64,000 bases of DNA, from NCBI GenBank assembly GCA_014843695.1, contig CM026404.1, positions 1,818,261 to 1,882,260 on the forward strand. Reading direction: 5' to 3'. Below are positions 39,401-51,400 of the stretch, piece by piece. Made by a program: the position numbers and the translations under genes. Within the stretch, counting starts at the first letter, position 1. Each line of letters opens with the position of its first letter. The notes under the pieces are model-generated. The model ran no database searches, had not been told where the DNA came from, and was given only the letters and a program-made list of their open reading frames with translations. The DNA comes from Archivesica marissinica (taxonomy: Eukaryota; Mollusca; Bivalvia; Venerida; Vesicomyidae).

Positions 39401-42400
39401 CATCGTCTCTTCTAGATAGTGCCTAATTATACACTATATCTTCTCTGGCTACTTCAATCTTTCCTCCTCCTTATACTTCTCCAACGGATAGACGAGACGG
39501 CGGACCTGAGGGAGCGGCAACGGTCGTGGCATCCACGCTCCCCTGAGTGACAACCAACGACCAGATGTCTAACTGCCAGATCCGTATAAATGCTGCTGCG
39601 GGGTGACCAACAGTGAGGAGGGTGGCCCTACAAGGGACCGAGTACAGAAAGACCAGGCATTGTCACCCTGCCACGGAATGAAGGAACCTCCTGAGGATGT
39701 CATCCTGAGCTCACATCGGGAGATTGTGTCACCGTTCCGAAGTGACCAATCCACGCCGCTGATGCATACAGACGAGTACCCGCATCGACTCTTCGGAGTG
39801 TCAACACTTACCTACATCGGCGACAGCTAATACTGGGGCGCTGAAGAGGCACACCCGTCGCCTCGAACTCTTTTATCCGTCTACCAATGAAGGCCGTTGG
39901 GGACGGAGGGATGCGACCTCGACCCCGGATGCGTCAACGGGGTGGACAACGACGGAACAACAGAACCATTTTGCTGCTGTGAGCCGACCCAGGAAACCGG
40001 CACAGGGCTTGTCACCCTGTTGTCGGGGAGATGATGCCAGGCGCAGGGAACGTCACCCTGTCGTTTGGTATCGCTCCATAACTGGGTCAACGATGAAGAA
40101 GCGCCTCCACAGCGACTGGATGACCTCATTTCTTCATCCAGTCAGCGACCAGACCTTCAACCACCTTTAACTACCAGTACCACAATCATCTTGGATTTAA
40201 ACAACTTAGACATAACCAACAAGGAATAATCATCGAGTAACCTAATCATCTTGGACAATAATCTTCACGGGAATCTACAAACTTCAATCTACACCACTCT
40301 ACAAGACACCGACGACTCAACACTTCATCTCAGCGAATAATCGACGGTGCGAAAGCACGTTAGCTCGCCCATATGGTTTACCGGTGGCGAGGGTAAATAA
40401 ACGGAATCATCATCATCATCATACCATGTTTTAGGAAACAAGTTTTGGAATTTTGCTATTAACCCTTTGCCTATTAAGTAAATAAAATCACACCATTGCA
40501 AACAACATAGATCCAGATCAGCCACGGCGTAGTGCTGCGTCTGATCAGGATCTATGTTGCTTGCTGTTCAGCCAAATGTTTTAGCTCCATTATCCGAATA
40601 GCAAACAGCTCATTCTGTGCCGTCTGATCTGGCTCTATGCAGCATAATGCTGTTTGCAAAAGTGATTTTATTTGACGCTAGCGTGCAAAGGGTTAAGCGA
40701 GCCTTTGACGAGCTTAGTAGGAAAATTCCATAATGAGTTTCATAAAATATGGTATGAAGTCCCTCCCCACTTGTGCAAGATCCACTGCACATTTCCATAG
40801 AAACAACCATACACTTGTGCAAGATCCACTGCACATTTCCATAGAAACAACCATACACTTGTGCAAGATCCACTGCACATTTCCATAGAAACAACCATAC
40901 ACTTGTGCAAGATCCACTGCACATTTCCATAGAAACAACCATACACGTGTGCAAGATCCACTGCACATTTCCATAGAAACAACCATACACTTGTGCAAGA
41001 TCCACTGCACATTTCCATAGAAACAACCATACACTTGTGCAAGATCCACTGCACATTTCCATAGAAACAACCATACACTTGTGCAAGATCCACTGCACAT
41101 TTCCATAGAAACAACCATAAATTTGAAAAATACGTTTATATTTATTACATTTCAAGGCAATCAGTAAGGTACATTCGAACACCATAAGCAACTCCACTCA
41201 AATAATCGACACAATACGTTTAATCACTATATATCGCTAGTGCATATTTAGCATCTTATTGATTTAAACAGTTGATTGTTAACAAAGAAAGCATGAACAC
41301 ACTGTCGAATGTGTGAAAATCAAGCTGTCATGTCGTGACCAATCAGAATCCATCCAGATTGTATTACACATGTGTACATACAAGAAAATAGGTGATGGCT
41401 GTATGAAACTGAATACAACTTGTACATGTGTATATGTGGTGTATTGAGTTTCATCATTAGATTTAATCATATAAATTAATTATGGTATGGTGTTGTTTAT
41501 CCAAGATTAGATTCCTCAGCTGTGAACTATACTTGCTGTTCAATTTATTTAAAGTCTCAACCGCATAAAAGCTAGAACTAGACCCTGATTGTACTTGACC
41601 CAATGCCAGAAGCCACATCCTAATTAATATGGACTTTAACCCTTTCAACACCACAGACCTCTAAATAGGCCTACAAAAAAGTGTAGATCCAGATGAGCCG
41701 GCTCGTGACTAGCCGTCTCATCAGGATCTGCACTTTTTGCCAGTGATATGACTATTTTTAGACATAATTACCCATTTTGATAAATGAACTCATCCAAATG
41801 TAATTTTGTTATAAATTTATTGGTCTAAAAATATCATGGACCAGTCCATGTCAGTTACTTGGTGTTGAATGGGTTAAATGACAGTAATTAGTGTCTTTAT
41901 GTATTAACCCTTTCAACACTACAGGCCTCTAAATAGACTTATGAACTTGTCCAAAGGTAATTTTCTTATTAATTTATTGGTCTAAATATATCATGCACCA
42001 GTCCATGTCAGTTACTTGGGGTTGAATGAGTTAAACAATAATCCAGCCCGCCGGGCAGGTCTGCTGTTACTCCCCCTCTCCCTCCCTCTGCCCTGTTCCA
42101 TGTTCTCCACTCCAGCCTCCACCACACATCAGGTACTATCTTGATGCAACATTTCTGCCTGGTGTTCCTGCAACTCCCTCTCCCTCCCTCTGCCCTGTTC
42201 CATGTTCTTCACTCCAGCCTCCACCACACATCAGGTACTATCTTGATGCAACATTTCTGCCTGGTGTTCCTGCAACTCCCTCCCTCTGCCCTGTTCCATG
42301 TTCTCCACTCCAGCCTCCACCACACATCAGGTACTATCTTGATGCAACATTTCTGCCTGGTGTTCCTGCAACTCCCTCTCCCTCCCTCTGCCCTGTTCCA

Positions 42401-45400
42401 TGTTCTCCACTCCAGCCTCTGCCACACATCAGGTACTATCTTGATGCAACATTTCTGCCTGGTGTTCCTGCAACTCCCTCTCCCTCCTTCTGCCCTGTTC
42501 TCCACTCCAGCCTCCGCCACACATCAGGTACTATCTTGATGCAACATTTCTGCCTGGTGTTCCTGCAACTCCCTCTCCCTCCCTCTGCCCTGTTCCATGT
42601 TCTCCACTCCAGCCTCCACCACACATCAGGTACTATCTTGATGCAACATTTCTGCCTGGTGTTCCTGCAACTCCCTCCCTTTGCCCTGTTCTATGTTCTT
42701 CACTCCAGCCTCCGTCACACATCAGGTACTATCTTGATGCAACATTTCTGCCTGGTGTTCCTGCAACTCCCTCCCTCTGCCCTGTTCCATGTTCTTCACT
42801 CCAGCCTCCGCCACACATCAGGTACTATCTTGATGCAACATTTCTGCCTGGTGTTCCTGCAACTCCCTCTCCCTCCCTCTGCCCTGTTCTATGTTCTTCA
42901 CTCCAGCCTCCGCCACACATCAGGTACTATTTTGATGCAACATTTCTGCCTGGTGTTCCTGCAACTCCCTCCCTCTGCCCTGTTCTATGTTCTTCACTCC
43001 AGCCTCCGCCACACATCAGGTACTATCTTGATGCAACATTTCTGCCTGGTGTTCCTGCAACTCCCTCTCCCTCCCTCTGCCCTGTTCCATGTTCTACACT
43101 CCAGCCTCCGCCACACATCAGGTACTATCTTGATGCAACATTTCTGCCTGGTGTTCCTGCAACTCCCTCTCCCTCCCTCTGCCCTGTTCTATGTTCTTCA
43201 CTCCAGCCTCCGCCACACATCAGGTACTATCTTGATGCAACATTTCTGCCTGGTGTTCCTGCAACCCCCCTCCCTCTCCCTCCCTCTGCCCTGTTACATG
43301 TTACTCCAGCCTCCACCACACGTCAGATACTACTATCCTGTTGCAGACAAATGTGTGCGTTTTACGTTTATTTATCGTCGCTACCGGTTGCCCATATGAG
43401 CGATGCCTCCTGAAGAGATTAGTCATTTTAGATTTTTGGAGGATAGTGCAATGATAGACAGAGACCCATTCCAGAGTCTCCTCTGGTTCTTTTACGTGCA
43501 CGGTGTACAGCACCGACACGAGACCTCGATTTAAAGTCCCATCTGAAAGACTGTTATTTTTATTAGGGTCAGACGGTGGTTTGAACCTGCGATCCCTGGA
43601 TTATAAATCCAGCGTGTTACCACTGGACTACAGATCCATCTGTGCAATGACAAAATACCGAAGCACACAATTTATATAGGGAAATACTTACAAATGTAGT
43701 ACCTGAAATTATAGGATTTTATCACAAACAGACATGGTGATGTAAAATTGTGTGTTTCTGTGTAACTATAATAATAAAGGATGCAGCTCGTGTATGTATA
43801 GGATATAAGTCGAAAACGATCCAATATGTAAAATATTGGACTGTGTGAGGCGCGTAGCACCGAAGTCAGTACCAATATTTTACATATTGAATCCGTTTGA
43901 GGCTTATATCTTACTTAAACACACACTTTTTGTTAATTTCGTACATGTACGCATATAATTTAATATAACACTCTGGCTTTTTCACACCAGTCCAATATTA
44001 AAAATAATGGACTGCAAGTACAAAAGGTATGACGGCACGACAGTGTTTTAATCTGTAATAAAATGATGAACTTGTTACATAATTTTTCTATTGATTTTAT
44101 AAAAATTTGATACTTTCCAGTTAACCACATTACGAGGTGCCATATTGGAAGATGCCATACCAGCTTCAGGTCGCCTCAGTTGCTCACGCGGGGTACCAGT
44201 CAAGGATCTCCTAGAGTTCCTGGTTCCCGATGTCCAAGCATCGTGTCTACGTCAAGCTATGGCAGGCCAGAAAACCTGCGATCAGCTCATCAAAGTAGAC
44301 GAACAAAGAGTGAGTTTATTAATTATGGAATTATTGACTGCAGAATGTTTGTATCTCTATAATACACAGGCAAGTTTTTTATACGAGTACAGTAGAGACT
44401 GCCTAGTTGTTTAAACTTTATTTATTTTACACCGATTGCGAAACAAGCTTTAACAACTTATATTAATCACTCTTGTTTGTGCGGATGAATGCGTAAATGT
44501 TGTCATTCGTGTGGGAGGAAACCGGAATACACAGGGAACCCACCTGTCTGATCTGGCGACCATCATACCACAACTTCCTAGTTGTAATGGATAATGTTTA
44601 GGTGGAGTAATGTTATCTGCTGCTGTAATACAGTGATATGTGGAACCAAACAGCATTACATGTCTCTTCCACATCAGGGAAAATAAGAGGAGGAAGTTAT
44701 AAGAAAAACGAGCCTGTTGTGTAATACATGCGATGTCCGCTCCCACACCTGGCGACCGGGGGGTTGTGAGATCAGACGCTGTCAGACCCTGCAACCGGGA
44801 GGTTGTGAGATCAGGCCTGTCAGACCTTGTGACAGAGGTTGTGAGATCAGGCCCTGTCAGACCTTGTGACCGGGAGGTTGTGAGATCAGGCCCTGTCAGA
44901 CCTTGCGACCGGGAGGTTGTGAGATCAGGCCCTGTCAGACCTTGCGACCGAGAGGTTGTGAGATCAGGCCCCGTCAGAACTTGCGACCGAGAGGTTGTGA
45001 GGTCAGACCTTGCGACCGGGAGGTTGTGAGATCAGGCCCCGTCAGACCTTGCGACCGAGAGGTTGTGAGGTCAGACCTTGCGACAGAGAGGTTGTGAGAT
45101 CGGGCCCCATCAGACCTTGCGACAGAGGTTGTGAGATCAGGCCCCATCAGACCTTGCGACAGAGAGGTTGTGAGATCAGGCCCGTCAGACCTTGCGACAG
45201 AGAGGCTGTGAGATCAGGCCCCATCAGACATTGCGACAGAGAGACTGAGATCAGGCCCCATCCGATCTTGCGACAGAGAAGTTGTGAGATCAGGCCCGTC
45301 ACACCTTGCGACAGAGAGACTGAGATCAGGCCCCATCAGACCTTGCGACAGAGAGGTTGTGAGATCAGGCCCTGTCAGACCTTGCGACAGAGAGGTTGTG

Positions 45401-48400
45401 AGATCAGGCCCCATCAGACCTTGCGACAGAGAGACTGTGAGATCAGGCCCCATCAGACCTTGCGACAGAGAGGTTGTGAGATCAGGCCCTGTCAGACCTT
45501 GCGACAGAGAGGCTGTGAGATCAGGCCCCGTCAGACCTTGCGACAGAGAGGCTGTGAGATCAGGCCCCATCAGACCTTGCGACAGAGAGACTGTGAGATC
45601 AGGCCCCATCACACCTTGCGACAGAGAGGTTGTGAGATCAGGCCCTGTCACACCTTGCGACAGAGAGGTTGTGAGATCAGGCCCTGTCAGACCTTGCGAT
45701 AGAGAGGCTGTGAGATCAGGCCCTGTCAGACCTTGCGACAGAGAGGTTGTGAGATCAGGCCAGTCACACCTTGCGACAGAGAGGTTGTGAGATCAGGCCC
45801 GTCACACCTTGCGACAGAGAGGTTGTGAGATCAGGCCCTATCAGACCTTGCGACATAGAGGCTGTGAGATCAGGCCCCGTCAGACCTTGCGACAGAGGCT
45901 GTGAGATCAGGCCCCATCAGACCTTGCGACAGAGAGACTGTGAGATCAGGCCCGTCAGACCTTGCGACAGAGAGGTTGTGCGATCAGGCCCGTCACACCT
46001 TGCGACAGAGAGGTTGTGAGATCAGGCCCTGTCAGACCTTGCGATAGAGAGGCTGTGAGATCAGGCCCCGTCAGACCTTGCGACAGAGAAGTTGTGAGAT
46101 CAGGCCCGTCACACCTTGCGACAGAGAGGTTGTGAGATCAGGCCCCGTCAGACCTTGCGACAGAGAGGTTGTGAGATCAGGCCAGTCACACCTTGCGACA
46201 GAGAGGTTGTGAGATCAGGCCCGTCACACCTTGCGACAGAGAGGCTGTGAGATCAGGCCCCGTCAGACCTTGTGACCGAGAGGCTGTGAGATCAGGCCCC
46301 GTCAGACCTTATGACAGAGAGGCTGTGAGATCAGGCCCCGCCAGACCTTGTGACCGAGAGGCTGTGAGATCAGGCCCCGTCAGACCTTGCGGCAGAGAGG
46401 CTGTGAGATCAGGCCCCGCCAGACCTTGTGACCGAGAGGCTGTGAGATCAGGCCCCGTCAGACCTTGCGACAGAGAGGCTGTGAGATCAGGCCCCATCAC
46501 ACCTTGCGACAGAGAGGTTGTGAGATCAGGCCCTGTCAGACCTTGCGACAGAGAGGTTGTGAGATCCGGCCCTGTCAGATCTTGCGACAGAGAGGTTGTG
46601 AGATCAGGCCCGTCAGACCTTGCGACAGAGAGACTGTGAGATCAGGCCCCATCAGACCTTGCGACAGAGAGGCTGTGAGATCAGGCCCCGCCAGACCTTG
46701 TGACCGAGAGGTTGTGAGATCAGGCCCCGTCAGACCTTGCGACCGAGAGGCTGTGAGATCAGGCCCCGCCAGACCTTGCGACAGAGAGGTTGTGAGATCA
46801 GGCCCCGTCAGACCTTGCGACAGAGAGGTTGTGAGATCAGGCCCCGCCAGACCTTGCGACAGAGAGGTTGTGAGATCAGGCCCCGTCACACCTTGCGACA
46901 GAGAGGCTGTGAGATCAGGCCCCGTCAGACCTTGCGACAGAGAGGTTGTGAGATCAGGCCCGTCAGACCTTACGACAGAGAGGCTGTGAGATCAGGCCCT
47001 GTCAGACCTGATGACAGAGAGGCTGTGAGATCAGGCCCCGTCAGACCTTGCGACCGAGAGGCTGTGAGGTCAGGCCCTGTCAGACCTTGCGACCAAGAGG
47101 CTGTGAGGTCAGGCCCTGTCAGACCTTGCGACAGAGAGGTTGTGAGATCAGGCCTTGTCAGAACCACTGTGGTGTCCTTAGGCAAGACACTTGAATCCAC
47201 ATTTCCTCGTCTCTCGCCATCATGTCGATGGTCTCTTTATCAGGAATGAGGTCTCTTATAGTGATTAATCTAACGTCAAATCTCGTTTCAAAAGATAAAT
47301 TTGTATAAACCAAACAAAAAGAGGAGAAAGAAGAACAAGGTAAAACTTATCTGGGTTGTATACGTTTACCTGCAACCTCGCTGGGACAGCAACAGCAAGA
47401 GAATTCCATTGCTCTGTTTTGTAAATACTCTTGAGAAAACCCCTATATTATGAACATGACTGATGTATTTACCTCCCTTGAAATGATCATTTCAGATTTT
47501 CAGCACCTATAAAGTTGGTATCATGTACTCCAAGACAGGGCAAACAACTGAAGAGGACATGTATAATAATGGTTAGTATCAAAACAATACACCTGCATTA
47601 TCAAATTATGTAAATCGTCCATAATTTACAAGAGCGTTATGTTCACAGTCATTATGAGGCATTGAAATTTAATTATTTAGCGATACTTTGTTATAAAGAT
47701 CAATGGCCAGTTATAAAATACAGGAGGGACTACCAGGCTGGGTAGTTCAGCTTATTGACTTCACATAAAATACAGGAGGGACTACCAGGCTGTGTAGTTC
47801 AGCTTATTGACTTCACATAGAATACAGGAGGGACTACCAGGCTGGGTAGTTCAGCTTATTGACTTCACATAGAATACAGGAGGGACTACCAGCCTGGGTA
47901 GTTCAGCTTATTGACTTCACATAGAATACAGGAGGGACTAGTTACCAGCCTGGGTAGTTCAGCTTATTGACTTCACATAGAATACAGGAGGGACTACCAG
48001 CCTGGGTAGTTCAGCTTATTGACTTCACATAAAATACAGGAGGGACTACCAGGCTGGGTAGTTCAGCTTATTGACTTCACATAAAATGCAGGAGGGACTA
48101 CCTGGCTGGGTAGTTCAGCTTATTGACTTCACATGAAATGCACATCACCACTTTCATGTGAGGAAGAAATCCACCGTCTTGTGGAAGGTCAGTGGTTCTA
48201 ATTGGGTAGCCACCCATGTCTGGAATATTGTCCGGTGGTACACTGAAGGTCTATATCCACCACTCCACAAATAACAGTATAGTGATACCCTTGAAGTTGT
48301 CAAGTGGAATGTTAATTTGTATCCAAATCTTCATTGTTAAAAGGGCTCATTCTATGACATGAGGCGAAATAGTCGCCCTAGGAACCACCTGGGGGCTCCA

Positions 48401-51400
48401 CTTCTCCCTAAAGATAAAATATACATAAAAAATGTTTTCCAGTAAGATACACTGGCCCATTATAAAGCACTCCTATTCAAATGTTGTATTTAACCCATTT
48501 CATTCTGGATACATTTAATGGCTTTTGCAAGCAACATACATCCAGATCAGCTGCAGCGTGATGCTGCATGCTGATCAGGATCTATGTTGTTTGCTACATA
48601 GCCAAGTGTCTTAGCAAGATGTTCTGAATAGCAAACAGCATAGAGCCTGATCAGACGGCATGTTCTGTGGGCAGCTGATATGGCTCTATGTTCTTTGCAA
48701 ATACTGTTTGAACGGTATCCAGAATCAAATGGGTTAATGGTCATATTGTGTATTTTAACCCTTTTGTGTTGAAATTTATTACATAACACCATTTAATGAC
48801 ACAATCACATGCTTTCTCACTTCTCCCAAAAATTCTGACCTAGAATGAACCCCGAGTTAATACAGATATAATCATATTAGAAGATAATATCAGTTTTACA
48901 GGGTAATAAAGCATTGCATTTCTATCTCATCGTATTACAGAACATGCTGGACCAGCCTTCGAAGAATTTTTACATTGTATTGGTGACAAAGTGCGATTAA
49001 AAGGATTTGAGAAATATAGAGCACAGCTGGACAACAAGAGTAAGCTATTAATACATATGATGTAACTGTATGTATATATAGACATTTAATACATATGATG
49101 TAACTGTATGTATATATAGACATTTAATACATATGATGTAACTGTATGTATATATAGACATTTAATACATATGATGTAACTGTATGTATATATAGACATT
49201 TAATACATATGATATAACTGTATGTATATATAGACATTTAATACATATGATATAACTGTATGTATATATAGACATTTAATACATATGATGTAACTGTATG
49301 TATATATAGACATTTAATACATATGATATAACTGTATGTATATATAGACATTTAATACATATGATATAACTGTATGTATATATAGACATTTAATACATAT
49401 GATGTAACTGTATGTATATATAGACATTTAATACATATGATATAACTGTATGTATATATAGACATTTAATACATATGATATAACTGTATGTATATATAGA
49501 CATTTAATACATATGATGTAACTGTATGTATATATAGACATTTAATACATATGATATAACTGTATGTATATATAGACATTTAATACATATGATATAACTG
49601 TATGTATATATAGACATTTAATACATATGATATAACTGTATGTATATATAGACATTTAATACATATGATATAACTGAGGAAGCTATCCAGCTGGTTTATG
49701 GAAGGTCGGTGGTTCTACCAGTGTGCCCGTCCGGGCCTGAAATACGTCTCGGAGGGAAATACGTCTCGGAGGGGCACCTGTGGTCTTCCGTTACTAATAA
49801 TAGCTGGGGAATCGCCAAATGGCCTAAGCTATTTATGCGACATTAAACTCCAAAAACAAAAAACGAATTACACTTGAAGTTCATCAGTACTTACGTATGT
49901 TACATGCGCCAAAAAAACAAAACAAAATTCACAAAACCAAAAAAAGTTGTGCCAAATATTTTCGCCAATCCAGAAAATTTAGCACCAGTATTTGTTTTTT
50001 ATCGCATTGGCGACCGACAGCGGGAACCCTGCTTGTCCTCCACTCATGAATGAAGGAGTCAAGCATTGTAGAAACTACATAATCATTGTTTGGAATAATA
50101 ATGCAAAGGTTATAACAGGAGACGAAAAAATGCGCACATAGGGTTTTTTTTTATTTTATACAAATTTATTTTAGCTCGATTGCGAAACAAGTTCTTTCAA
50201 CTTATATAAATCACTCTCGAGACCTCATTCCTGATGGAATCCATCGCCACGAGGGAGAGAAGAGGCAACGTGGAATTTAAATGCCTTGCCTAAGGACACA
50301 ATCGTAACGGCTCCAGCGGGGCTCGAACTGCAGACCTTTCGCACCTGAAGCGAACGCGCATCCACTGCACCATCATAGGGTGCGAGAGGTTGAGTAGGAG
50401 GAAAGGGCGATAGTAGTGTGAGAAGAAAGAAAGAGATACGAGGGAGAATAGGAGGGAGATGTGAGAGGGAATCTAAAATTTTATATGTCTAGCTCTCTGC
50501 ATTATATGGATATTTTTCTATCTCTGCATTATATGGATATTTTTCTATCTCTGCATTATATGGATATTTTTCTATCTCTGCATTATATGGATATTTTTCT
50601 ATCTCTGCATTATATGGATATTTTTCTATCTCTGCATTATATGGATATTTTTCTATCTCTGCATTATATGGATTTTTCTATCTCTGCATTATATGGATAT
50701 TTTTCTATCTCTGCATTATATGGATATTTTTCTATCTCTGCATTATATGGATATTTTTCTATCTCTGCATTATATCGGATATTTTTCTATCTCTGCATTA
50801 TATGGATGTTTTTCTATCTCTGCATTATATGGATATTTTTCTATCTCTGCATTATATGGATATTTTTCTATCTCTGCATTATATCGGATGTTTTTCTATC
50901 TCTGCATTATATGGATATTTTTCTATCTCTGCATTATATGGATATTTTTCTATCTCTGCATTATATCGGATGTTTTTCTATCTCTGCATTATATGGATAT
51001 TTTTCTATCTCTGCATTATATGGATATTTTTCTATCTCTGCATTATATCGGATGTTTTTCTATCTCTGCATTATATGGATATTTTTCTATCTCTGCATTA
51101 TATGGATATTTTTCTATCTCTGCATTATATCGGATGTTTTTCTATCTCTGCATTATATGGATATTTTTCTATCTCTGCATTATATGGATATTTTTCTATC
51201 TCTGCATTATATCGGATGTTTTTCTATCTCTGCATTATATGGATATTTTTCTATCTCTGCATTATATGGATATTTTTCTATCTCTGCATTATATCGGATG
51301 TTTTTCTATCTCTGCATTATATCGGATGTTTTCATCATATTTTTCAGCGGATTCCACGGGTACCCATTCTGTATATACAACATTCAACAACTGTGAAATC

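Noticed and set aside
43560..43637. Possible tRNA gene on the minus strand (anticodon loop TTTATAA)
   Set aside because: It is continuous with a SINE body and tail, and the head lacks a complete pairable acceptor stem, so it is the tRNA-like head of a SINE.
47496..47505. Alternative exon 4 acceptor at TTTTCAG|CACC, seven bases inside the exon
   Set aside because: It would shift the frame relative to exon 3 and shorten the conserved spacing before YKVGI.
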